64,000 nt of DNA from Membranipora membranacea. Its lineage: Eukaryota > Bryozoa > Gymnolaemata > Cheilostomatida > Membraniporidae. Both the position numbers and the translations under genes were made by a program. The notes below the pieces were generated by a model. That model worked only from the letters and a program-made list of their open reading frames with translations, did no database searches and had not been told where the DNA came from. The stretch lies in contig OU612070.1 in assembly GCA_914767715.1 (NCBI GenBank), positions 16,261,501 to 16,325,500 of the forward strand, given 5' to 3'. Of this stretch, positions 48,843 through 60,260 are shown piece by piece (position 1 is the stretch's first letter; each line of letters starts with the position of its first letter).

Positions 48843-50882
48843 GACCGAGATAACTCATTAATATTTTGTGGAATCGTGTTTACCAAATCATAGAAGTCAC
48901 GTTGAGGTGATGTTGATAACCGATCCGAATATCATGCTATCAAACTTAACTGTCTTGATGCTGCTGAGCTACTTGACTGGATGTGATTTAGTGAAGAAAT
49001 AAGGTTGAGATAGGTTCCAAAAACTAAAAATGTATTCTTTGACATCTAGGCATAATATACGTTGACATTCAAATAATGGCACTACTTTTAAAGAAAAGCT
49101 TTTATATCACGATCGCCATTAAAATATTGAGCATCATCAACAAGAAAACACCAGAAATAAGACAAATATGATAATAAATCGGAAACAAAACAGTGCAGCT
49201 GTAATGGTGGTCAAGTGGAATGTATTTGACCTGTAACTAAGCTCCAGGATTTAAAAGGTTGAAAGTCAGATTTTTTGTCATTAATTGCCAGATTACAATT
49301 CACAGTCATTTTTTTGGAAATGACCGGTTAGTTGGGTCACATAAGTAAAAAGGAATCATATGGAGGCGTATTGCAAAAGTCAAACCGGCTAACTATTAAG
49401 GATACAGAATTTGATTGCTTTGATTTTGACAGAATCAAGGCTATTATCAGACTGAAAAATGCATCCTGTTCAACGTTTCTTACTGTCATGCTATTAAAGT
49501 ACACTAAAAATAAAAACAACATAACTAAGGGAAAGCAGATGAAATATATCGGTCAAAATGTATGTCAAAAACGATGGAAGATGCTTTTCAGACTTCTTTG
49601 CTCGAAGAGCAGAGATAGATTAATACCAGCCATCAAAGTGTAGAACCACCAAGAGACAAAAGGCCTTTTTTGAATTCTATATACGATTTTTCATCTAATG
49701 CAGCTCAGACCCCCTATATTTTGCTTTAATATGGGATGGATATTAGGAATTAGGCAATAAACAAACTTCAAATTTCTAACAAAACAACTATCTATTAAAA
49801 GACAGCACAAACAGCTCATAGACAACTGGTATTCATAAGAATTGTTGTTGACCACAGTTAAGAGAAGGTGACATAACGTACCTGCAACCTCATCCCCCAA
49901 GAACACACTTTATCCCAAGTTTTGAAGAGTATGATTGATCGGTTACAAAGAAAACACAGACAATAAACATTCCTCACACAATGCAGAGGAGATTTTGATT
50001 TGGCCACAATGAGCCCACACACTGGTGACGCTCTCATACAGATGTTACTGGAGAGATAAATATTTGTCAATGACCCATTACTTATATTTATACCAGAGAC
50101 TGTCACTATAGATAATCCATAGTCTCTGCTTATACGTTATTTCTCAGGCTGTGTATGAAGCACAAACTTGAATGTTAATCATGTTGTGAATGAAATAAAG
50201 TCATCTCAAATGATCTGGCTGAGTATGAAACAAAAACCTCTTTTTGAGAAATTCTGCAATCAATTGGCAGGAAATGATCAGCTAGATGTGAACCTGTTGG
50301 TTGAGGATTCAAGGAAGAATGCTACTGCGAGATATCTATTGGGGTTTATTGGGGTTGTGTGGTTTTGGCAGCTTTTTTGAATTTCAGTCTTCGACATCTT
50401 GAATAGAAATCTTGATCATATTGCAATCCGACATGTAGCATTTCCTCTACTAGGATTTGCAGGATATGCTGATGCAAACTGATGCAGAAGTGCTGAATAG
50501 TAGACAGAGTCTAAATATAGACTGTTCCGGCATACTGGCACTACTGCGTCATTCAACAATAATAAATGATCAATGGAATTATCATGGTTTGTTCTGACAC
50601 ATTACGGCAAAAACTGTCTCAGAGCTATTTGATGAAGTGACTGTTGGTTAATTTTTACTGCCTTCTAATGACATGTTAAATACATCTATTCTGAATTCTG
50701 ATCTGCCACTGAGGTCTTCCAGTTCCTGAGCAATTCCTGGTTGACCGTGGCAGTCTCTACCATGTCCTTTTGATTTCTGAAAGTCCATTGAGACAGTCCC
50801 AATTGGTGACATAGGCCCACGCAGGGTCATCACAGTTTGACCTTGAACCATATCATTATATAATATACTATTTGGGTGCAGC
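48843..50882. other. Intergenic, no gene recognised
   Basis: AT-rich sequence. Open frames are short and show no splice-consistent extension or family likeness. Some of it may be further 5' flank of WAP copy A, which cannot be tested because copy B runs off the window at 64000. Confidence 0.4.
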
Positions 50883-51293
50883 CAGTAGTAGAAATGGGTC
50901 TATACGGTCCTATACGGTGTATAGGAAGTTCACATCAATGCCTATACACATTCAATATAATATGTAAAGGCACTAATAACCCTATCACTGCTGTGCACTT
51001 TGTATGCTTGGATAAGTTTGTTTATGTTTTCGAGTTTATAATCTGAAGTATATAGAAATTATTTCGTATGATAAGCATTAGCATTTTATTTTAATATGTC
51101 TATTATTTTGCCTCCTCTCATTTCAGGCAAAACATGTTCTTAGATTTAGGCTCAAAAAGTCAAAAAGATACACCAGAAACACTGTAATTAGGGAACAAAT
51201 ATCAAAAAAATTCGCGGGGGAAGCTGCGCCCCTCCCGGACCCGTCCCTTACCGGGCTGCGCCCACTGCTCAGCCGGCCAACGCTAAGCATTGG
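50883..51293 (+). repeat. Dispersed repeat G, copy 1
   Basis: Matches 54990-55345 over GGTGTATAGGAAGTTCACATCAATGCC, CACTGCTGTGCACTTTGTATGCTTGG, CTTAGATTTAGGCTCAAAAAG and the GC-rich end with GGGCTGCGCCC..CCGGCCAACG. It is sharply GC-richer at its 3' end than its surroundings. Probably the end of a DNA transposon; class unproven. Confidence 0.75.
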
Positions 51294-52099
51294 ATTGATC
51301 TCGATGTTTGGTGTGTAGGCACTTTTTTTTTCCGTTTCCATCACTGGGTGCAGCATAGATTAAAACACGTTTATTTAAAACAAATTAAAACCTATTGATG
51401 GAACCGAGATGCACTGTTCAGAATACAAAGAACTGAGCCAAGAAGTGTGATAATGTTACAAGCTAGCTCTTCTGATCCTCACTATAGTATTAATGCAGAT
51501 TGGTGTTTATTGAAATAAGATTTGCTGAGAGTAAAACCAATCAGCAGACACCTTGTTCTGACCTTATTTATAAGCCATGCATAAAAAACTTCGCAACCCA
51601 AAACAGAACAGAACAAAGTCACTTGCTGGGAAGTGTGGACATTGTCAGTTATAGGTTCAATATTTCCAATCGGATATCTTACTCCGAGCTGTCATGAGCA
51701 CAGGTCTGAGTTGCTTGTATGCAATGATTTGCAAATATGGTGAATTTTTTTGTAGCTATGAACCTAGGTTTAAGCGTTATAACATAACACTTTAGGACTT
51801 AAATCTTCAGATTTACTAGAAAACTAATAAAAAACACGTCAGAAAACCTAATAAAAGAAACATAGTATCAATAAAACTAGCTAACAAACTCCTCCATCCA
51901 GCAGTAATAAGGCTCTCCTCCTGCTTAGTTTGTTGTGTTGCATTTCAATTTCATGTCTTTTGTTGACCTTATTTTTAAGGCAGACTAATCCAGCACAGGA
52001 AAGTGTGTTGCTTCTTTCAAGTCTTAGTGCTTGAGATTTCGTAGCTGCAACCGGATTTTTTGGAAACAGATTTTAATTACAAAACCACTTGGGTTGATC

Positions 52100-52570
52100 A
52101 ATCACAATTGAAATAGAGGTCACCACTATAGACAGGGCTTTAGACTTATTATATTTGCCTCCTCTCAGTTGTTTTCTTCTTCAGACCAGCCTTTGGTTTA
52201 ACTGAAGCTATAATTTGTTCGCCTTGTCTCTAGTATCTGATAAGAAAACCTATATTTCTATGTGGTATTTATTCTGATAAAATAACAATTAATTTTCCTT
52301 TTATTGTTTCCTCATCCTCATTTGGCTAATTTCTTTGGCATATTGTGATGTGTAACTTCCAACCAGAATAAGATTGACTGCCAAATAAAAAATGTATAAA
52401 AATATATTCATGTGTGATGATATGTCTGTACCAGTCTCTGCAGGTCACATTGTAGCTGAAAAACTGTGACAACAAACTCATTACATCCTTGGGAGTTTGA
52501 CCTGTGGAGAGTGCCAAGTGCAAAAAGAAAAGAAAGAGGATATCAATGATTAGTATTTGATTTGAAAGCC
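52100..52570 (+). repeat. 5' flank of the WAP gene, parent of two inverted copies
   Basis: Aligns in inverse orientation with 47868-48260 and 63143-63500. Shared blocks include CAAATCAAATACTAATCAT, CAGCTGCAATGTGACCTGCAGAGACTGGTACAGACAT and GGCAAGGCG. The homology runs into the TATA box, so the promoter itself was copied. Confidence 0.8.
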
Positions 52571-52575
52571 TCATC

Positions 52576-52583
52576 TATAAAAG
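52576..52583 (+). promoter_or_regulatory. TATA box of the WAP gene
   Basis: TATAAAAG, 68 bp before the start codon, which leaves room for a 5' UTR of about 40 bp. Equivalent TATAAAAG boxes survive in copies A and B at the same place relative to the flank and ATG. Confidence 0.75.
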
Positions 52584-52650
52584 CCCAGCCGCATAGGTGG
52601 AAAACATCATTCAACAAAAAGTTGCAGTTCTAGCAACTAAAGATATCAAC

Positions 52651-54392
52651 ATGGCATCTCTCCTCCGTGTAGCTGTTGTAGTCTCATGTCTCCTCGTGCT
52701 CCTTGCAGGTAAATAGTCTTCTTCCAATATGTATATATGTAATTGTATATTTGTATGTTTGCATATTTGTATATTTGTATATTTGTATATTTTATATTTG
52801 TATACATTTTTTTTTGTATATATGTATATTTGTATGTTTGTATATTTGTTTATTTGTATATTTGTATATTTGTTTATTTGTATATTTGTATATTTGTATA
52901 TTTGTATATTTGTATATTTGTATATTTGTATGTAAGTTAAATAATTCATCCTAATCATAAAGTTATTTTTGGTGACTATTTTCTTTTGAGACACTTCAAA
53001 TGTTTCTGAACTCGATGAATGATGATTTCATTTCGGTTCTTAGAAAATAACTCATATAGAAATTAATATTTTATGTCATCAAATGTATTTTATAATTGCA
53101 GGGGTACAATCATCCAAAAGTTACTGTCCGTCGAAGATAACTTGTGAAGCTGATGGAGAAGAGTGTGTGAGAGATGCAGACTGTAAATCCGGTTATGATG
53201 ACAGAACCATGTGCTGCAGTAAACAGTGTGTTAGACCTACGTAAGTCTGACTTTCATTACTTTACATACAAAGCTACGAGTCGTTGCACATGTCAGAAGG
53301 TAGCGAAAAAAATTCAGAATGACATGTGATAGCCCAACGGATTAAGAACCAAGTTTGTTCCCATTTGCCTACAATCAGCGTTGCTTCCCTCCTACATTAC
53401 TGTAAAGACGCATCAGTGGATGAGAGCAACACATTGTGCAGGCAAAATTTTTCAAACTTGATTTATTTAGGGCTCTCTGTAAGAAAATTCCTATTCACCA
53501 CGAGATCCACCCTAGAAGAGTAAACTAAATCAGCTCAATCAATGTTAGCTAGACAAAGTTTGATAATAGTAATAATAATATTAAAGTTTTTTTATGAAAC
53601 GCTTAATAAAATTGTTTAGATACAATGATTTCTATGTGTTGTGCATGTGATAGAAAGTTAAAATAGAAACATATACTATGAAATAAGCCTGTGGCTGGAT
53701 AAATAAATAAAATTGATTAAAATTTTGTTATCATTAAATAAGGTAATGAGGGCTGGGTTCTGTGTACCTCCATTGCTGCTGACTATGTTTGAAGTTTGTT
53801 TGATGACACTGAAACTTATGAAGTTAAGCTATACTGGAGCTCAGCAATAAACATTTGGACATTTAAGTTCATATATGTATATTGTTCAATTACTTTACTT
53901 TAGTAATAAGTGGAAAAAGGAGAACCATGGAGATTGTCCCGCTCCTAACAAATCTAAATGTGACCTTAGCGCACCAGTTCCTGAGGTTTGGTGTGTGAGG
54001 AATGCTGACTGCAACAAAAATGAGATTTGCTGTAAGGATGATTGCTGCCGAGGAGCCTGTACTAGGTAAGTGTTGATATCTACCATTATCACTAGCCTTA
54101 TCGAAAAATAGGCTGCTGCAATAAAACTACATTTTCACTGGTATAATATACCAGTGAATATGTAGTTTTATTGCATTATTACTAGATATAACTTATTTTG
54201 AACTAAGTGTATAAATAGAATCGATTGCACCGTTGCTAAAGATCAACGGTATGAAAGATTGATATATCTATTACTTAAAATAATCTAAAAGAATATCTAT
54301 CCTGATACTTTACTGACCTCAATTCATTTAAGCTTTACACTATAGTGACGAAACTAACATTTAATTTAATTGTTTTCAGAGCAAAGTATTAA
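52651..54392 (+). CDS. Secreted double-WAP-domain (four-disulfide-core) protein
   Basis: Four exons, 52651-52708, 53102-53240, 53904-54065 and 54380-54392 (stop TAA), encode 123 aa. A signal peptide of about 22 residues (LLRVAVVVSCLLVLLAG) is followed by two cysteine-rich modules. The first has CPSK..C..C.RDADC..CC..C with seven cysteines. The second has CPAP..C..WCVRNADC..ICC..CC..C with nine. The total is even, as expected for disulfide pairing. The CP..C..C..DxDC..CC..C spacing is that of WAP domains, which are usually protease inhibitors or antimicrobial proteins. The target here is unknown. Exon borders fall between modules. A TATA box precedes it, and AATAAA at 54542-54547 follows. Confidence 0.88.
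52728..52935. repeat. TATTTGTA microsatellite in WAP intron 1
   Basis: About 25 tandem 8-bp units TATTTGTA with small variants. The open frames seen across it on both strands are products of the repeat. Confidence 0.9.
53339..53465. mobile_element. MITE family B, diverged copy, in WAP intron 2
   Basis: AACCAAGTTTGTTCCCATTTGCC at the left and GGCAAAATTTTTCAAACTTGATT at the right. Confidence 0.65.
54117..54175. mobile_element. Short palindrome in WAP intron 3
   Basis: TGCAATAAAACTACATTTTCACTGG is inverted as CCAGTGAATATGTAGTTTTATTGCA with a 9-bp centre. Each strand offers an AATAAA or its inverse. Confidence 0.75.
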
Positions 54393-54541
54393 TAATGCTC
54401 CTGGATGAAAACTTCATGCAGAGAATGATTACAACAAAAACCGGAAATGTCTATGACCAATATTACGCCACTGTTTAATATTTTAATAATTCAATTGTAA
54501 ATGATGTAATCATACAGTATGTGTTTTAAATCTCTATTATC

Positions 54542-54547
54542 AATAAA
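54542..54547 (+). terminator. Polyadenylation signal of the WAP gene
   Basis: AATAAA, 150 bp after the stop codon, within the block TAAATCTCTATTATCAATAAA that is conserved in both decayed copies. Confidence 0.75.
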
Positions 54548-54989
54548 TTTTCGGAAATACTTCCAGTCTGAACTACAAACTTCTTTTCTCTTGTATAATT
54601 TTTAACACTTTTCACATTCTATTGTTGACGAAGAATCCGTTGACAGAACTATACTTGAACGATATCGGCTGGAGCAACAGCATTGTCTTTTTTTTATTTT
54701 CTATAAACGTTCTATCGTAAAAGAAGATGAGGCCATTCTGCAATCTCAAGTAACACTAGCTGCAAAAATTATGGAATGCACCATGCCTTAGGCATGAAAG
54801 TCTGAATGTAAATTGCTTACAAAAGACTGAAGCAGCTTTTTTATATGTTTTCTAGCAGTGGCCATAGTGTTCAGCTATTACTGTGGGTACTAGAGTTCTC
54901 TCTCTCTCTAAGCCACACCCACAATTCATGTCTAGTGTTCTTCCTGGCGGGAGAGGGAGCTCATTGGTGGGAGGAGGAGCTAATGAGCG

Positions 54990-55345
54990 GTATACTCAGT
55001 GGTGGAAATGGGCCTATACGGGCCTATACGGTGTATAGGAAGTTCACATCAATGCCTATACACCTTCAATAAGTGTAAAGGCACTTATAACCTATCACTG
55101 CTGTGCACTTTGTATGCTTGGATAAGTTTGTTTATGTTGTATTGTAGGGTTTGTTTACTTTTACTTTACTGTTTGCTTCAGTCAAAACATGCTCTTAGAT
55201 TTAGGCTCAAAAAGATACACCAGAAACACTGTAATTATGGCAAAAATATCAAAAAATTCACGGGGGAGAACCCCCCACCCCCCGTCACCGGGAGGGCGCT
55301 GCGCCCCTCCCAGACCAACCCCGCAGCGGGCGCAGTCGCTGCTTG
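54990..55345 (+). repeat. Dispersed repeat G, copy 2
   Basis: Same orientation as 50883-51293. It ends at GGCCGGCCAACG, immediately beside the 3' border of WAP-locus copy B. Confidence 0.75.
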
Positions 55346-55569
55346 GCCGGCCAACGATTGCGAATTATTTAAAATTAAGTTCTGCCAATGAATTATTTAG
55401 TAACAGACTGTCTGAAGGTGATACAATGATACAAGTGAATAGTCTGCAGACCAGGATGGAAAATATTCCCTGATGTTTTTGATAATAGAGATTTAGATTA
55501 CATACTGCTTGGTTGCAGTATCTACCATTGAATTCTTCAAATATGAACACTGTGTGTAATTTGGTATCC

Positions 55570-55910
55570 AGACATTTTCCCAATGTCATTTTCCCACCTC
55601 GCCATTTTCTCACCTCCCTTTATCCCACCAAGCCATTTTCCCACCAAGCCATATTCCCACCGAGCCATCTTCCCACCAGAACATTTTCCCACATATCCGT
55701 GTTCCCACAAGGACAATTTCCCACTGATCCATTTTCTCACCGGGATGTTTTCCCACCAATCTGTTTCCCCACCATGATATTTTCTCACCAAGCTGTTTTC
55801 CCACCTGGACGTTTTCTCACCAATCCATTTTTCCACCTGGACAAATTCCCACCAATCCATTTTCCCACCCGGACGTTTTCCCACTTGCCATTTTCCCACT
55901 ATTCTTTTTT
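55570..55910. repeat. Left 16-bp minisatellite array
   Basis: About 20 units of CCATTTTCCCACCAAG-type. Positions TTCCCACC are kept while the first four and last three bases vary. Because 16 is not a multiple of three, all frames stay partly open and give false repetitive ORFs on both strands. Confidence 0.92.
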
Positions 55911-56244
55911 TCTTTCAAAATCACGCTGGTAGCTTCTTTCTATCTTTTGTTTCTTTTCCTTCTGCTCTTTTTCAGGCATTAACAATTTTAATTGAAAGTA
56001 GTGTTAGAGTCTCGTCATAAAATTTTTGTTGTTCCTTTTCTAGAATCTCAAAGTCTATGGTGTTAAAAATGCTGTTAGAGGTAATGAAAATTACTTTCTC
56101 ATGATTTTTTAAAATTTTTCTCTTTTACGATTCCTTGTAATAACGCATAGTTGTGTTCACCTAAGGAAGTTTCCCACCTCCCCGCTGTAGCTCTATTCTG
56201 CATTTGCGGTAGCATCCTAAAGTGAGTAGGGGTGTAGAGTCTGT

Positions 56245-56812
56245 TGTGTACATTTTAAAGACTTAGTTTGAGGCTGCTTTTTTGTATCACATCTTACTCT
56301 CCGTATTTTATTCTATCATTTGGGCGATCTCCAGCTTTAGAATCCAAATACTGATGAAGTTATGGCCTCTCAAACTTCCAAGGTGACTGCAGTCTATTGG
56401 CATTGAGAATCAGCTGGCACACCTTGTGGGACGTCACAACGCGTCATACTTTTTATGATATACTAATAGACAGGATGATGATCAAAATGTTCAAGGATAT
56501 AGAGGGTCTCGAACCCTGGTCCAAATGGCCATGCGGGCAACGCCGCTAATGCTGAGCTATAATGTCTACAAGCTCGAAGAGCTGAACCTAGTAGTGCGAT
56601 GGTAGCGGCGTTGCCTGCTGGTATGAAAGACCCAGGTGTGCCCGCTGAATCCCAATGGCAATTGAAGGTTATTACCCTGGAAGTTTGAGAGGCCATAACT
56701 TCCTCAATATTTGGATTCTAAAGCTGAAAATTGCTCACATGATAGAATAAAATATGGAGATTAAAAAATGTGATACAAAATAGCAGCCTCAAACTAAGTC
56801 TTTAAGACAAAG
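56245..56812. mobile_element. Palindromic element with tRNA-like arms, nested in the foldback element
   Basis: Arms 56255-56400 and 56660-56810 are inverted: AAAGACTTAGTTTGAGGCTGC and GCAGCCTCAAACTAAGTCTTT, and CTTTAGAATCCAAATACTGA and its inverse. The centre carries GGGTCTCGAACCC (an inverted pol III B-box) with CATTATAGCTCAGCATTAGCGGCG (A-box) on the minus strand, and a second block AGCGGCGTTGCCTGCTGG on the plus strand. Two tRNA-like heads facing each other are the likely origin. Confidence 0.72.
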
Positions 56813-59800
56813 GTTTTTAAAAACCCGATTAAAAGTCGCTGACAGTGATGGGACTTGACAGTCGGCTAAAAAACTAGCAGTTGATATGACTTGCAGCATG
56901 ATTTTGGTGTGTGTCCATACAATGTACATAGGTGATAAATAACAAAAACATCTTTATGTTCTTGTCACAGACATAACGGATGTGATAACTGTACCACATT
57001 GGTGATATGAGTTAGCTATTTCGATAAATGACGACTGGTGGACAGCGTGCAGGGAGAACAATATGTACACTGTCACAATTACCAAGTTACAAAAAAAATG
57101 AATGTCCACAGATAATAGTGAACCAAGGAGTAAACTTCTACAATTCATTAGTTTCACCTGATTTCTTTAATGCTTGACCATTGTTTTGCTGATGAAATAT
57201 ACAAAGGATCACCGTTTCTCTTTCAGCATTTCATTACCATTTCAGTTTTTTTACCAAATTCCTGCTTGATTCCATTTAGCCAAAAGTGAGTAACCATCAT
57301 CACAAACAGATGCGAGTGCCTTTGTCAATGATCATCATTAATTCACACAATTATTTTGGGGAGTTGCTCTTGCGTCGATTCTATATACTAATGCAGTCGA
57401 CGTTCAATTCAGCACTTTCTGCGTTCATTTCAGGATTTTCGACTTTCATACCAGTCTACGTTCATTTGTGCTAATTTCAGTCTCTTCGGCGTTCATTCAA
57501 TCGGACGTTCATTCCAATCCCCTGCACACACCAGCATATGATATGATCAAATTCTAGGGTGCATTGACCTGATGTGCGGATTTGTATTTTTAGCAAGAAT
57601 TTGATCTCAAATATTTATTTTTTTCGCCAATTCTTGTTGGGGATCGGATGAAATTGTTAAAATTAACGGTTTTCAATCAAATCGCTTTAGTCTTCTGAAG
57701 AGAAGACTAAATACTATTCTGCATTTAATCGATATTAAGTCACCAACAAGGAGTGAGTACGAGCGGAGAGCAGGAAGACCCATATCTAAATCCTGCAGTA
57801 AACCTGTGGCGAAGTGCACAAGGGGGCCCGGAAAACAGGGAGCACTGTGCGCATTTGGAACAATGTTAATAGAAATAGATCACAGCATTGTTTTTTCTTG
57901 TACAAAAAGAAGAAAACATGCATTAATTATCCCTCTAAAATGTTTCACCTTAATGTTGTCATAGCAAGTTTGGGACGCTTCTAATTTGTTATAGCTAAGT
58001 TTCCATACCAAAACTGGATGGTTTGACATCACTCACAAATTTTCTAACTGCAGCATGAGGTTCAGTTACAGTTATTGTCTGATGATCTCCTAATGCAATT
58101 GAGGAGCCAGCGTAATTCCTATAAATTCAGTTGATATTTATTGATAGGGTAGGTCCTATTTCGCTATTGGTCTAAGTTCACAATTTTAACAAATATAACT
58201 CACTGGCGTAATTATGATTCCGATAGCCTAAGGGTGTTGTGTCCTCATGTGCAGTGACCACTAATTAAGTCACGTGCTCATTTAGCATGCTGCCGATAGT
58301 ATAAATAGGCACTGCATCACAATTATAATCAGTTGATGTACAGTTGTTATACAGTTGATATACAGTTGATATACGGTTGTTATTAATCATTTATAAGTCA
58401 TTGACACAATGGTCACATAATAAATGTACACGCTCCAACAACAAATCAAACAGAACAGCTTGATTTATATACAACCAACAAAACACAAAATAAACAAAGG
58501 GTACTGTCAATTATACCACATGTCAATAATTTCTTCAATAATATTTTATGGTTGAATATTTTAGTGGTAAATGCATTTAGAGAAAAATATACAGTGTTGC
58601 GTGTACCACTACACAACACACAGGTCTTCACCTAGAAACCATGAGTCAAGCGCTGTTTCGAGGCCTTCTCTAGTACAACCTCCTCATGGCCGGCCGCAGC
58701 AGCATGAAGCTACTCCTGTGTGTTGATGAGCATCTCAATCAATCTCATCGATCCCTCAGTGCATTTTGTAAGTTTCGGTGGTTTGACATAATTGGTGTGT
58801 TTACGCTGTTGTGCAACCAGGGAGGCTGCCAACTCTTCATTGTTTCAGTGCAACAATGTTCGTCCCATCACTCTCATGCTTATACTCTAAGCCAAACCAG
58901 TGCAGGGAGGTTTTCTTTCCATCAGCTCATCGGCGCAAAGTCGCTATCGTCAAGGCACCCGCCCCTCGTGCCATGGTTCACTACCCAAATTCACCACATT
59001 GTTTCAGGAGAATTTGTCCCCTGTTTAAAGATGGGGTTTCCTTTTACTATTTTTTAATAGCTGGAAGCAAAAAGCAGTGCTATAATGTATTTCTCAAGTT
59101 TGTCAACCTAAAAAAAATAAACAGAAAATACCTTAAGTTGAACGACGATAGCCTTGTCACGCGGTGACGGTTTTGGTTTTCAGACTGCTTCGATATACAA
59201 TACTAGAACCCCTCCAGGTCCTGGAGTGAGGGTTTACATGAAGAGCTAAACATTTTCTTTGAAATGTTTTGAATATTATCACATTTTTGGTGTTTATATT
59301 TGCCTTAGAAGGTTGCAAAGAAGGGGCACAGGTTGACTGTTTATTATACATTTTTAAGTTTTTACTCAATCCATAACTTTGTTAGTCGCATTTTCATATT
59401 ATATTTCTGTGTTCAATAGAAATTTCACTGAGTAGAAACCTTCAACATGAAACAAATAAATAGTATGTTTAATTGATCAGGTAATGTAGACAGAGCATAC
59501 AACCAAATTGTGTATAGATATGCTTACAAAAGCTCAGTCTTTGGTTTACAAGTATAATTAACCCAAGTATCATCTATGCCTTGTCTGCTTAAAATGGCCA
59601 CCCTTATTTATCAGCATAGATTCTTCAATGCAATCAAATACGTTCAATTGTTCACGCTTATTGATCATCACCAATTGCATTTAGTATTGCAGGTAGTTGT
59701 CTCTTCTTTTTACAAGTGGAAACAATTCTAACGTTTCAAACTGTTGATATGGTAAAAGCAGGTCCCACCCTCCCTGGTACAAGCAGGAAGGGTCCTTGAT

Positions 59801-60260
59801 AAAAGCAAATAATTGTTGTAACTTGAATAATATTCATTGTCATCTCGTAAAGGATCATCTGCGTGAATATAAATAGAGTGAGAAATTTTTTTACATTGTT
59901 TGGTGGTTGATTGATAAAAACTTGTAGACCAGTAAAACAATCTTTACCGAAAGCCATGTGGCGGATAGCATATATATCGAGCTTTATTTATTGATCACAA
60001 ATCTTTTGATAATAAAATAAAAAAGTACTAATGATCCTCAAATCAGAAAAATGCGAAAAAAGTTTGCACTATTTTGCATATTGAAATTAAAAAGAGAAAC
60101 AAAAGCTCACATGTAACATAAAAATGGAGAGTTTGCCCTCAGTGCGGTGCGGTGCGTGCCCTTGGTCTTGGTTTCTGGGCCAGTCGAGTTGACCTTCGAG
60201 GAGCAGTTGTTGGTTTGTAACTAGCCATCACACCATTAAGGCAGTGCTCTGTGTTATATT
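56813..60260. other. Interior of the foldback element, no gene recognised
   Basis: Low-GC sequence with short unsupported ORFs. A family A-like terminus (GATAGCCTTGTCACGCGGTGACGG) is at about 59148. A TATA-like GTATAAATAGG lies at 58298 before a GTTGATATACAGTTG short repeat (58330-58385), but no gene follows that I can recognise. Confidence 0.45.

Noticed and set aside
48288-49643. ORFs of 60-103 codons in the 48-50 kb stretch
   Set aside because: No start context, no family motifs, and part of the region is WAP-gene 5' flank shared with copy B, where the frames are not kept.
52611-52994. ORFs rich in YTNIQ or YLYICIF
   Set aside because: Translation of the TATTTGTA microsatellite in WAP intron 1.
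45003-55560. CRISPR-like or prokaryotic mobile systems among the repeats
   Set aside because: The DNA is eukaryotic with spliced genes; repeats are minisatellites and transposon arms without regular unique spacers.
55513-55932. Long repetitive ORFs (HFPT.. / WWEN.. type) over the left minisatellite, and the matching ones at 62463-62862
   Set aside because: They appear on both strands and in several frames because the 16-bp unit lacks stop codons; there are no splice sites or start context.
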